Shown here in pieces: positions 49,296 through 58,911 of a stretch of 64,000 nt of DNA; within the stretch, counting starts at the first letter, position 1, and each line of letters starts with the position of its first letter. A program made the position numbers and the translations under genes. Source of the stretch: Isotricha intestinalis (lineage: Eukaryota > Ciliophora > Litostomatea > Vestibuliferida > Isotrichidae); the NCBI GenBank assembly GCA_023807065.1, contig JAJJLU010003500.1, positions 1 to 64,000 on the forward strand, read 5' to 3'. Below the pieces are notes generated by a model. It worked only from the letters and a program-made list of their open reading frames with translations, had not been told where the DNA came from and did not search any database.

Positions 49296-50360
49296 TTAAT
49301 TATTAGGTGCATCCACATAATTTAAAGATTTCCTAATATTTTGAAATTCTATAAAATTTGATTGAGACATAGTTTCATTAGGAAAAAATTTATTCTTAAT
49401 TTCACTCATATTAAGATGTTTAATTTCAATACTTTGAAAAGGATCTATATTAAATTGAATATAATTTAAAGAAATTGGAACTGAAACATTAATTCTTATT
49501 TTTTCAAATTCATTTTTATTCCATTTTTCAATTATTTTATTAATATCATTATATTTTAGTATCATATATATCATCTCATTAAATAATTTATATAAATTCA
49601 TTTTAATTAATTTTTTAATTAAGATTATTAAAAATATAATTATTATTGTGATTCCTATCAAAAAGAATATTATTATTAAATAAAAATATGATTTTCTATT
49701 TTTTAACTCGATTATAAAAATGAAAATTAATATAGCTAAAATAAATAATAATATAATAAATGCAGATAATATTATTTTTTTATATTTATTATTTTTTTCT
49801 AACATTTCACAATAACTTTTTTCTTTGAAAAAATAATTCATTTCTTCTATAAAATTTTGAATTATATTCTTTTTATCAGAAGCAAGTTTTAAATTTTGTA
49901 AAACATCATTAATATCATAATGAAATTCATTTAATAAAGAGTTTTTGATTAAAAAATAAACATTAACACTTTCATCTTTTTCAATTTTTTTTGGATTTGA
50001 AAATTCAGAAAAAATAAATAAATTTACTAAATATGTTTTAATAGTATCATTATATCTTATTGCAAATTTTTTATCTCCTAAAATTTTACATTTTATATCT
50101 TTTTCATCGGCAAAAGTTTTTTCTCGAGAAAATTTAAGATTTGATAATCCATATTTTCTATTCATAGGAATTTCATAACGTCTATTAATAAAATCAAGAT
50201 TTTTTCTATCATAAATCTGGTCGAAATTTATATTTGGTAAACTATTTTCTTCATCAATTGATTTTCTAGTTGAATTAAAGGAATAATCACTAACAGAAAG
50301 ATTTAAAGTAGTATTTAAAACATTTTCATTTAACAATAAATCAGCTTTCCCATAATTCAT
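49296..50360 (-). CDS. membrane protein with two central helices, unknown
   Basis: In this 354-residue protein the soluble N terminus (1-195) contains a folded-looking part (FAIRYNDTIKTYLVNLFIF, DESVNVYFLIKNSLLNEF). Two adjacent membrane helices lie at ~195-250 (IILSAFIILLFILAILIFIF; LIIIFFLIGITIIIIFLIIL). The C-terminal ~100 residues form a cytosolic domain (IRINVSVPISLNYIQFNIDP). The termini are on the same side if both helices span. No family is recognised. It lies immediately downstream of MCM5 on the same strand, 66 bp apart. Confidence 0.65.
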   Translation of the reverse strand: MNYGKADLLLNENVLNTTLNLSVSDYSFNSTRKSIDEENSLPNINFDQIYDRKNLDFINRRYEIPMNRKYGLSNLKFSREKTFADEKDIKCKILGDKKFAIRYNDTIKTYLVNLFIFSEFSNPKKIEKDESVNVYFLIKNSLLNEFHYDINDVLQNLKLASDKKNIIQNFIEEMNYFFKEKSYCEMLEKNNKYKKIILSAFIILLFILAILIFIFIIELKNRKSYFYLIIIFFLIGITIIIIFLIILIKKLIKMNLYKLFNEMIYMILKYNDINKIIEKWNKNEFEKIRINVSVPISLNYIQFNIDPFQSIEIKHLNMSEIKNKFFPNETMSQSNFIEFQNIRKSLNYVDAPNN

Positions 50361-50426
50361 GATAATTAAAAAAAAAATATAAAAAAAATCATATAAAAAT
50401 TTAATTAATCCATTTAAAAAAAAATA

Positions 50427-52660
50427 TTATTTTTTCCTAATTAAAATTTGTTTTTCATTTTGACTTCTAAACTCTCCTCTCAAAACTAAATTACTAATAG
50501 CGATAGCAATTAAATTTCTCATAGTATATCTTAATCCCATTTCATCAATTAATTTAGAATATTGAATTCTTTGTCCAATAGCAACTCTTCTTTTAATAGC
50601 TTCTTCAATTTTAGCAACTTCATTTCCTTGTTCCTTACTTAAATTCCCTCCTAAATTTCTAGTTCCTCTTGCAGCATCCAAAGTACTCATTTGAAATAAT
50701 CTATGTGCTTCTTCTACATGTTTCTTAGTTACAATTGGACTTAAACTCATTTTTGCTAATGCTTCACTTAATCTTATTATTGCCTCTAATTGACGTACTG
50801 TTATTGGTATGTCATTTCCTCTTTTACTCTGTTGATAATTTTTCCTATCATTTACATAGTAATTTGAAAGTAAATCTGATGATTCTTCTGTTAATTTTGG
50901 TGTACATTTCATTCTAGCATATGCTATGTATTTTTTCAAATCAGATATTGGAATCTCTCCTTCCTCTCTACGATCATTTACCTTACCTGCTGCACTGATA
51001 TCCACAATATGACTAGCTAGCTCCTCATCACGCTTCTCATTGTGCACATCTTTCACTAAAAAAATACAATCAAAACGAGAAAGAATTGTAGTTTGGAAGT
51101 CAATTTGTTCCTGAGTAGATTTGAAATCATCAATGTGACCATATATTGGATTTGCTGCAGCTAGTACAGAGGTACGTGAGTTCAATGTAGTAGTAATCCC
51201 AGCTTTAGCTACTGAGATAGTCTGTTGTTCCATGGCTTCATGAATTGCGACCCGGTCTTGTGCACGCATCTTATCGAACTCATCAATACATACTATACCT
51301 CCATCTGCGAGGACCATAGCTCCTCCTTCTAACTGGAATTCCCCAGATGAAGGGTCCTTTATGATACTTGCTGTTAACCCTGCAGCTGAGGATCCTTTCC
51401 CAGAAGTATATATTGCAACAGGGGCGACCCTTTCAACAAACTTCAAAAACTGACTTTTCCCAGTTGAAGGATCTCCCAACAAAAGAATATTAATATCTCC
51501 TCTTAAATGAACTCCAGAATTAATTTTTTTCCTACATCCTCCAAATAATAAGCAAGCAATAGCTTTTTTAATATCTTCATTCCCATAAATAGCCGGTGCA
51601 ATAGATTTCCAAATTTTATCATAAATTTTACTATCTTTAGCAAATTGATTAAATTTAATTTCATCATCATGTGTGAAGTTAAAAGTTTGTCTTCCACTTT
51701 TTTTATTTTCACTGATAAATTGAATAACTCTAATATAAGAATTTCTATCACTTCCTTTATCATTTCTTTCATCAACACATTGAATTCCAACTACAGTGAC
51801 TCTGGTACCAGGAATGACTTTATCTACTAGAGTTCTGTCACAATATAATAAATAACTTCTAGGAATTTCCCCAATAGGAATTAATTCAGGAGGTTCTTGA
51901 ATTTTTAAAGTTTGAACATCAATAAAAGAACTTTTTTCAGGAATTATTTCATATGAATCAAGAGGACATTTTTCTTTATGCTCACTTGGTAATTTAGTAG
52001 AATCACATTGACGTGGAATTATCATTTTTTCAAAACCAAATGGAACATTTATATATTTAAAATTACCACAATTTCTACATTTTAATGCACATTTACTCAT
52101 TTTTATTTGACTTTTTGATGATGATGTTATTATTCCTGTTATTGTAACACATTGATGAACTGTACTTGAATTTATTTCTCTAATTGATTTTGGATTGGAT
52201 TTATTATTTAGTAAAAATTGGAAATTTGGAATTGTATCATATTTAATTGGTTTAGGACTTAATTCGTATACAACATCACGGATTGATTTTTCGAACTATA
52301 AATTATATATTTTTTTTTTGGCGGAATTATATAATTTATTTTTTTCTTACTAGTGGAATTACCATTAATGGATTATTTATTAAGGCGTCTGCTAATGATT
52401 TATTTTCTGAATCTATGTCTTCAAATTCAAATTCTAAGTTATATTTTTCTTTTTGAAGATTTTCTGTTAGGAGTTCTCTATTTTTTTTTAAATTATTATT
52501 TTTTTATTTACCTATATTTGTATATGTTTCCACTTTTGTATTCTTTTATAAATTTAGAAAAATTTTGACATATTTCATCATTTGTTTGTTGCTTTGTTTC
52601 TTGATCCATTTTTAAGTTTTGATATGTTGATGATACTGTTGCTATTCGGTAATCGTCCAT
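50427..52660 (-). CDS. MCM5: MCM5, subunit of the MCM2-7 replicative helicase
   Basis: The gene model is complement(join(50427..52295, 52351..52477, 52512..52660)), giving 714 residues, full length for MCM5. The first exon encodes FSKFIKEYKSGNIYKY, continuing into RELL like MCM5's FKYRDEL. The zinc finger is at ~161-205 (CALKCRNC...C...C). The AAA+ core has Walker A GDPSTGKSQFLK near 366, Walker B CIDEFDKM near 428 and arginine finger LSRFD near 496. The C-terminal winged-helix region (KRRVAIGQRIQYSKLIDEM) fits MCM5 rather than other MCMs. The protein unwinds origins within the CMG complex in the nucleus. Positions 50941-51480 have far higher GC and different codon choice than the rest. Confidence 0.95.
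52296..52350 (-). other. spliceosomal intron, 55 nt, in MCM5
   Basis: On the minus strand the intron starts GTAAGA and ends TATAG in phase 0. The joined text LMVIPLFEKSIRDVV fits the MCM5 N-terminal domain. It is the longest intron found here. Confidence 0.9.
52478..52511 (-). other. spliceosomal intron, 34 nt, in MCM5
   Basis: On the minus strand the intron starts GTAAAT and ends AATAG in phase 2. The rebuilt codon AGA gives KYRELL, matching the conserved KYRDEL of MCM5, which is strong support. Confidence 0.9.
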
Positions 52661-53089
52661 TTTTCTTTTTTGAGTTTTTTAATTTTATTTTTTTATTTTA
52701 TTGGGGTTTTATTTAAATGGATAAAATTTAGAGAATTTTTATATTTTTAATAGATATTTTATATATATATTAAGATTTTTATTAATGTTTTAATTTTTAA
52801 TTTTATTAAAATATTTAATGGAAAATTTAATTTAAATGAATAAAATAAACTTAAACATTTAAATTTTATTTAAAAATCAATTCCCATTAGCTATTAATAA
52901 TATTTATATATAAAGAACTTATACTATAAATTTTAATATCATAAGTTAATAAATTGACAGAATGCTCATATTTACAAATTATAATAGTTATCTACATCTT
53001 TTCATCTTTTTCTTTGTATAAAGAATAAGGATAATTATTTATAACAATATTATAATATTGAAATAGAATTTCAATATTTCCGCTTAAAC
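52661..53089. other. intergenic stretch, nothing recognised
   Basis: This 429 bp of AT-rich sequence between MCM5 and the Mei2-like gene has no coding-like run or RNA gene visible. It should contain the MCM5 promoter. Confidence 0.6.
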
Positions 53090-54016
53090 CTAAGAATTAT
53101 TTTTAATATAAAAACAATTTGGATTTTTGTTTGAAAAATTATTTATACTATTTTTTCTTTTTATATATTTTATTAAACCTTTTTTACTTTGAGTTTTAGA
53201 ATAAACAAGTTGACATCTTTTTTCACTATTAAAATGGTTCCATTTTTTATTATTAAACTCAGAAAAAAAATATAATATATGAATTGGATTTGTAAAATTT
53301 ATAAATCCAAAACCTAAATTTGAATTGTTTATTACATCTAAAGGAAGATATAATACATCAAATTTTCCTGAAAATTTATTATTAATTTCATTCAATAATA
53401 AATTTAAATTATATTTATTCGGAATATTTCTTATCATCACTGTTGTTCTTTTATCTTTTAATGTTAAAACATTATTTAAATTAATAATATTTTTTGGAGA
53501 ATCTATCCATTCTTTTCTATTATAATTTGATATATAAAAGTTCCTTTGATATATATTATTATTAAAACTAGTATTTATATTATACTTATTTAAATTATTA
53601 TTAATAAAAAAATTAGGAGAAAAATTTGAACATGAGATATAATTATTTACATAATTTAATTTAAAAGAAATAAAATTATTATTATTAGAATTTATCATTT
53701 TATTATTTTCATATTTAAAACAATTATTGTTATACATGTTAAAACTTGAATTAAAAAAAGAAAAAGTATTTATATTTAAATTTGATGATGTTTTATTTGG
53801 AAAAGAAAAATTTGATTGTTCTAAATTATAAGAATTATTTTTATTTTCTAATTCTGAAAAAGTAAATGAAGTTTCATTTTCTTTTTTATCATTTATATTA
53901 CCAATTGTCATGTTTATTAAAGCTTTAGAAATTTCTTCGTTTATTTCATCAAAATCATTATCTTTAATTTCTGATTCAGGATTTATATTAAAGGAGTTAT
54001 TATCGTTTAATAACAT
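53090..54016 (-). CDS. Mei2-type C-terminal RRM protein
   Basis: In this 308-residue protein residues 1-185 are Asn/Phe/Ser-rich and disordered. An RRM of the Mei2 C-terminal class follows at ~187-290: RTTVMIRNIPNKYNLNLLLN (RNP2 region), FDVLYLPLDVINNSNLGFGFINF (RNP1 region, quoted in part) and the class-specific KKWNHFNSEKRCQLVYSKTQ. Mei2 in fission yeast and its plant and protist relatives bind RNA in control of meiosis and development. Here only this RRM is present; the first two RRMs of Mei2 are missing. The stop is TAG. Confidence 0.85.
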   Translation of the reverse strand: MLLNDNNSFNINPESEIKDNDFDEINEEISKALINMTIGNINDKKENETSFTFSELENKNNSYNLEQSNFSFPNKTSSNLNINTFSFFNSSFNMYNNNCFKYENNKMINSNNNNFISFKLNYVNNYISCSNFSPNFFINNNLNKYNINTSFNNNIYQRNFYISNYNRKEWIDSPKNIINLNNVLTLKDKRTTVMIRNIPNKYNLNLLLNEINNKFSGKFDVLYLPLDVINNSNLGFGFINFTNPIHILYFFSEFNNKKWNHFNSEKRCQLVYSKTQSKKGLIKYIKRKNSINNFSNKNPNCFYIKNNS

Positions 54017-54416
54017 TGTTTTTCTAATTTTTTAAATATTATTAATTAAAAAATTAAAATTATTTATCATTGTCAATAATATATAATAGACAATAAAAAG
54101 AAAAAGTATATTTTATTAAAAAGATCTTGTTTAGAAAATAGTTGAATTTTATTTATTCCTTACTGTTATTTTATTTTAAAAGAAAAAAAAAGTGAACAAT
54201 AAATTTTATAAATAAATTTATTATAATCCTAATTATAAGCATTAATACATAAGATTGTATTAATTATATTATTAAGTGATATATAAAATAAATTACATTA
54301 TTTCATCATTAATTATTACACAAATTAAACATAATGTTCAAATAACAATCTTGAACAAACTTCAATAATATAAAATAAAAATTTAACAAAAACAAAAAAA
54401 AAGAAATAACAAAAAT
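54017..54416. other. intergenic stretch, nothing recognised
   Basis: This 400 bp between two genes on the same strand is AT-rich with no coding-like run on either strand. Confidence 0.6.
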
Positions 54417-55235
54417 TCATTGATTCTTAATAATCGAAACTTCAAATGGTGCAGTATCTTTATCAAAATATAAAACTTTATTTTTAGAAAGTTCAATTTT
54501 AAGATTTTTTTTAACCTTTTTATTATTAAAGTTTTTTTGAATATTAACATTATTATATTTATTACTTAATAAATTAATATTATTAAACTTAACTTCACTT
54601 TCAATTTTATTCCTTTTTTTATTTAATTTCTTTTCATACTCTTCTTCAACAGCAAATTTCCATTTATCTAAAACACAAGAAATTAATGTTATAATTTGAT
54701 TTTGATTACTCCATTTTTTAATAAATTCTTTTATTTTAATTAACTTCTCAAACAATTTTAAATCTAAAATATCATTTGATTTAATGGGTAAAATTTTGAA
54801 TATATTTAAAATATTAATTAATAAAGCTAATAAACCAAAAAATTTGTTAATATTAGATTTTGGATATTTTAAAAACATTCTTTCATTCCAAATCCAATTT
54901 AATAATGATAAGTGACATTCTTCTTCATAAAATTCTTTTAATTGATCTAACTTATCATTGTTTAATAAAATTGAATTTGTGAAAGAAATTTTTTGGTAAA
55001 TATTTAAATTAGTTTCTTGTTTAATTGTTTCAATTATAAAGATTTCAAAATTTTCAATTGAATTTATTTTTAAAATTCCAAAGAGATAATTTAAATTTAT
55101 ATTTTGAATATTAATCTCTTTTTGTAGTTCAATATATAAAAGATTAGGTTCTTCTTCTAAGGAAATTATAGTATTCTCTTCTTCAGGCCTTTTATACAAA
55201 TTATTAAAGTTTTTAATTTTTTCAATTTGTGTCAT
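54417..55235 (-). CDS. TFIIS N-terminal-domain (TND) protein
   Basis: The frame is open to 55418, but the first 61 codons are Phe/Ile/Lys runs of leader type. MTQIEKIKNFNNLYKRPEEE after an A-rich stretch is the likelier start (55235), giving 272 residues. The middle shows a helical bundle like the TFIIS N-terminal/LW domain: GLLALLINILNIFKILPIKS, then KLIKIKEFIKKWSNQNQ, then CVLDKWKFAVEEEYEKK. This fold (TFIIS, IWS1, Elongin A, Med26) contacts transcription elongation factors. There is no zinc ribbon, so it is not TFIIS itself. The C terminus is basic. The stop is TGA. Confidence 0.6.
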   Translation of the reverse strand: MTQIEKIKNFNNLYKRPEEENTIISLEEEPNLLYIELQKEINIQNINLNYLFGILKINSIENFEIFIIETIKQETNLNIYQKISFTNSILLNNDKLDQLKEFYEEECHLSLLNWIWNERMFLKYPKSNINKFFGLLALLINILNIFKILPIKSNDILDLKLFEKLIKIKEFIKKWSNQNQIITLISCVLDKWKFAVEEEYEKKLNKKRNKIESEVKFNNINLLSNKYNNVNIQKNFNNKKVKKNLKIELSKNKVLYFDKDTAPFEVSIIKNQ

Positions 55236-55689
55236 TTTTTTTATTTTATTTAAAAAGATTTTTTCGGTAAAATTTGAAAATTTTATTATATTTTTTTTGA
55301 AATTGCAATAAAAGAATATAATAAAATTGTATAATAATAGAATTTTTAAACATTTAACAAAAAAGAAATAAAAGATTTTATTAATTAATTGTCTTTTTAT
55401 TGTATAAAGTTTTGTCATTTATATATATTTTATGTTAATAAGGAATAGAAAAATAAGAATATTACGTCTTTATATAAAAAATATATTTGAATAACTATTA
55501 ATTTTTAAATATAAACATTACTCAATAATAAAAATGCTAAAAATTAAAAAAGCATATTAAGACAATAAAGATATGGAAGTATACAAAAGAATATTTAAAA
55601 TAGTAATTATGGTATAATTATTAGTTTTTGATTTAATAAAGAAATATAATTGTAATTAATTTAGATAAACACAAAATGAAAAAATGAAA

Positions 55690-55859
55690 TATTAAAAACT
55701 AACTTTAATTCATTTATTACTCAAGAAAGAATAATTGAATTTGTAAATTTCAAAAGATTTATTCTTTTGAAAACTTCTACTCAAACTTGTAATTATGTTA
55801 ATAAATTTTTGATTTTTGAATCAATAAATTTTGCAAAAAATATAGTTAAAAATGAATAA
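55690..55859 (+). pseudogene. coding-like relic, about 55 codons
   Basis: In the ~780 bp gap before the next gene, one plus-strand frame is open for about 55 codons. It reads KTNFNSFITQERIIEFVNFK, then RFILLKTSTQTCNYVNKF, then LIFESINFAKNIVKNE and TAA. A TGA lies just upstream and no ATG is available. The composition is protein-like. It is probably an eroded gene; an isolated exon is possible. The remaining gap shows nothing. Confidence 0.35.
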
Positions 55860-56016
55860 ATTGTTTTAAAAAAAGATGATAAATAAAAAGAAAAGTTATG
55901 ATTTATTAATAAATTTAAAATTTTATTAATTTTTTAATATATTCTTTAATGTTAAATTTGAAAAATTTGATATTTTAAATAATATTATTTTTTTTTGAAC
56001 AAAAGAAAAAAGTAAT

Positions 56017-57561
56017 ATGGATATAGAATTCAAAAAACATTTAAAGACAGATAACTTCCAAAATAAATTTCTCAATAAATGTAATAAATCACTTCTTCAA
56101 AACGTAACTTTAAATAGTACAACGTCATCACATCCTACAAAAATTAAAAATAAATTTCAAAAAATTAAAGTTACAAACATTAAAAAAAATTCAAAACTTT
56201 TAAATCAAAAAAATCAACACAATCAATCATATCAAGAAAATATAAGTTATGATGTATTATTAACAGATGATAGTTTCTGTAATAATACTTCAACTATGAT
56301 ACCTAATTTAAATGATAGAGATATAAAAAATAAAAATAATATATATTATATTTCTCAAAGACTTGAAGCTGAATTTAGAAAATCAAAATTAGAAAATAAA
56401 TCGAATAGATTAGATAATATGAATAATGAAATTAAAAAAAAATTAAAAAATAATTCAAATACATCAAATAAAAAAAACAAGATAAAATTAAATAATTCAA
56501 CAAATACAAATCCTTTATATCAGACTCAAATAAAAGAACAAATTAAATCAACAAAATTAGAAAATATAATAAATAATTTCAATACAATACCATATAAAAA
56601 TAATGATGGTTTATTTATTGATAAAGGATTTACAATTAAGACTTCATCTTTACCTAATTCAACATATAATTCAAAAAAAAATTCCAAAACAAGAACCAAT
56701 GTTGTTGATGTTAAAAATATATTAATAAATAATATTAATTTTAATAATCATATGAGTAATAGTAGTACTAATTATTCAAAAAAAAATGAAGAAAATTCAT
56801 TTGTTTCAAATAATTTTGAATTGAAAGAAGAAGATAATTTATTATTTAATAAAAATTTTATCGATAATTGGATTCAAAATATTGATTATGATAAATTTAA
56901 TTATTATGATAATTTTAAACAATTAAAAGATGATTTTTTTTTACTTTATACAAATGATTATATTCATAATATTCAAGAAGATTTAATTAAATTAGAATTG
57001 GAATTAATTATTGAAAAAATGTTTGAATTAATAATGAGTTATCATTCTCAATTAAGATTAATAAACAATTATAATAAATGTAATAAAAATATTTATGATG
57101 AATGTAAAAGTGAATATTATTTATTGGATAAAAAATATAAGAAATTATTATTATTTAAAGAAAAAACACCACAAAACTTAAAAATCATTTCTAATAATTT
57201 TTTAAAAGAAAAAAGTTTGATGCTAAATATTAATTTGAATCAATTTCAAATTATAAAAAATATATTACCACAAAATGTAATTTATAAAAAGGAAAAATTG
57301 AAAGAAACAATAATTAAAATATTAGAAAATAAAAATAACACTTCTTTAATAAATGACAATAAATTAAAAAATTGGATTAAAATAAATAAAGTTAAAAAAT
57401 TAAAAATTAATATCCCTAAAATTAACATTGAATCAAATAATATTTCAAGAAATACTATTTCAATCAAATCAACAAGAGAAAAGAAGAATAAAATAGGAAA
57501 AAATTCATCAAATCAAATTTGTAAAACTCAAAGAATTAAAAATTTAAAGAAAAAAATATAA
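56017..57561 (+). CDS. Asn/Lys-rich protein with helical core, unknown
   Basis: This 514-residue protein has a disordered N-terminal ~270 residues (Asn, Ser, Thr, Lys). A helical, more hydrophobic segment runs at ~285-420 (FKQLKDDFFLLYTNDYIHNI; LELELIIEKMFELIMSYHSQ; YDECKSEYYLLDKKYKKLLL), then a basic tail with RKNKIGKNSSNQ-like runs. There are no motifs, signal peptide or membrane helix. The start MDIEFKKHLKTDNFQ follows an in-frame TGA. The helical core may be a dimerisation domain. Confidence 0.6.
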   Translation: MDIEFKKHLKTDNFQNKFLNKCNKSLLQNVTLNSTTSSHPTKIKNKFQKIKVTNIKKNSKLLNQKNQHNQSYQENISYDVLLTDDSFCNNTSTMIPNLNDRDIKNKNNIYYISQRLEAEFRKSKLENKSNRLDNMNNEIKKKLKNNSNTSNKKNKIKLNNSTNTNPLYQTQIKEQIKSTKLENIINNFNTIPYKNNDGLFIDKGFTIKTSSLPNSTYNSKKNSKTRTNVVDVKNILINNINFNNHMSNSSTNYSKKNEENSFVSNNFELKEEDNLLFNKNFIDNWIQNIDYDKFNYYDNFKQLKDDFFLLYTNDYIHNIQEDLIKLELELIIEKMFELIMSYHSQLRLINNYNKCNKNIYDECKSEYYLLDKKYKKLLLFKEKTPQNLKIISNNFLKEKSLMLNINLNQFQIIKNILPQNVIYKKEKLKETIIKILENKNNTSLINDNKLKNWIKINKVKKLKINIPKINIESNNISRNTISIKSTREKKNKIGKNSSNQICKTQRIKNLKKKI

Positions 57562-57857
57562 AAAATTTAAAAAAAAGATTTTATGTTATAATTAAATTAT
57601 TATTATTTTTCAATTATAAAATAATAAATAAATAATTTTTTATGTCTGGATTACATAGTCATTGAAAAACTATAAGTCAAACATCTAAATGCTTTAAAAA
57701 AAATATTATTTTTTTATTTAATATTAAAACATAGTTTAATTTAAAAAGCTCTAAATTTATAAAAATTTTTTTTTATCATATTATTATATATTTAAGGCAA
57801 AATGTGACGTAATCATTCATTTTTTACATCAAGATATATATAATAATAATAAATATA

Positions 57858-58844
57858 ATGGAAGAAGATAATTTAAATTTTCATAATATAAATCATTTCA
57901 ATGGTAAAGAAGATATTCTTTCAGCTTTTTTAATAAGAAATAATAATATATCAAATCCAGAATCTGATAAATCATTTAAAGATGATTTTTTCTATAAACC
58001 AGAACAAAATTATTTAGATGAATATTTTAGTATTGACAATAAATCAATTAAAACAAATTCAATGTATAAATATGGTTCACATGATATTTTTTTACCGAAT
58101 AAAATAGAAAAAAATAGGTTTAGTAATAATAAAACATTAAGAAAAAATTCTTTTGAGAATGATTCTATTCAAAATTATAAAAATAGTTTTGATGATAATA
58201 AAAAAATCGAAAATGTTGTTTTCCAAAATAATCCTGTTAAAAAACAAAAAATAAATAATCAAAATTCTAATCAATTAATTTTTGTTGATAAAGAAAGAGA
58301 AGAAAAATTATTAAAAAATAGATTAAGTGCAAGAAAATGTAGACAAAAGAAAAAAAAATATATTACTAATTTAGAAGAACAAGTTAAAATTTATAAAGAA
58401 GAAATTGAAAAATATAAAAAAGAAAATGAGAAAAAAAATTATGTTGAGAATTATTTCAATTTATTAGAAAAAAATGAAAAAGAAATTGAGAGTTGTAATA
58501 TTAAAAAAAAAATAGATTGTATGAAAAACGAATATATTGAAAATCAAAAATTATTATTAAAAAAGTTATTTTTTAAACAAGTTAAAATTATGATGCCTAT
58601 TGAATGTAAAATTTTTCAAAATAAATTTATTAAAGTTTTATTATTTGAAGAAAATGATTCTCCTGAAATTATTTTAAATAAAATTATTGATAATTTAAAA
58701 AAATTAAATGAATTATATGATTTTAAAAATAAGAATAATACAAATATAAAAGGAAAAGAAGAAATTGCTTATAAATTATATACGTTTTATGAGATATTAC
58801 AAAAATATTGTGAATTATATATAACAAATTTAAAATCCCTTTAA
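57858..58844 (+). CDS. bZIP transcription factor
   Basis: This 328-residue protein has a bZIP domain at about residues 143-205. The basic region KNRLSARKCRQKKKKYI carries the N-x2-SA-x-x-C-R DNA-contact pattern, and a leucine/isoleucine heptad zipper continues (NLEEQVKIYKEEIEKYKKEN). The N terminus is acidic and Asn/Ser-rich, possibly activating. The C-terminal ~110 residues form an extra helical domain (LLLKKLFFKQVKIMMPIECK). It should dimerise and bind ACGT- or TGAC-type sites in the nucleus, as usual for the family. About 300 bp upstream (57562-57857) shows no gene. Confidence 0.85.
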   Translation: MEEDNLNFHNINHFNGKEDILSAFLIRNNNISNPESDKSFKDDFFYKPEQNYLDEYFSIDNKSIKTNSMYKYGSHDIFLPNKIEKNRFSNNKTLRKNSFENDSIQNYKNSFDDNKKIENVVFQNNPVKKQKINNQNSNQLIFVDKEREEKLLKNRLSARKCRQKKKKYITNLEEQVKIYKEEIEKYKKENEKKNYVENYFNLLEKNEKEIESCNIKKKIDCMKNEYIENQKLLLKKLFFKQVKIMMPIECKIFQNKFIKVLLFEENDSPEIILNKIIDNLKKLNELYDFKNKNNTNIKGKEEIAYKLYTFYEILQKYCELYITNLKSL

Positions 58845-58911
58845 ATAATAAATAATATTAAAAACCTTTGTAATAAATTGGATTAAGTGTTAACATAAAA
58901 ACATATTTTTT

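Noticed and set aside
55236..55418. 61-residue hydrophobic N-terminal extension of the TFIIS-N protein (possible membrane anchor)
   Set aside because: Phe/Ile/Lys runs here look like translated AT-rich leader. A good ATG after an A-rich stretch gives a soluble protein that fits the nuclear domain.
57640..57720. Possible tRNA-like sequence (TCTGGATTACATAGTC...)
   Set aside because: I could not pair an acceptor stem, a T-loop GTTCAA box and an anticodon arm of normal size.
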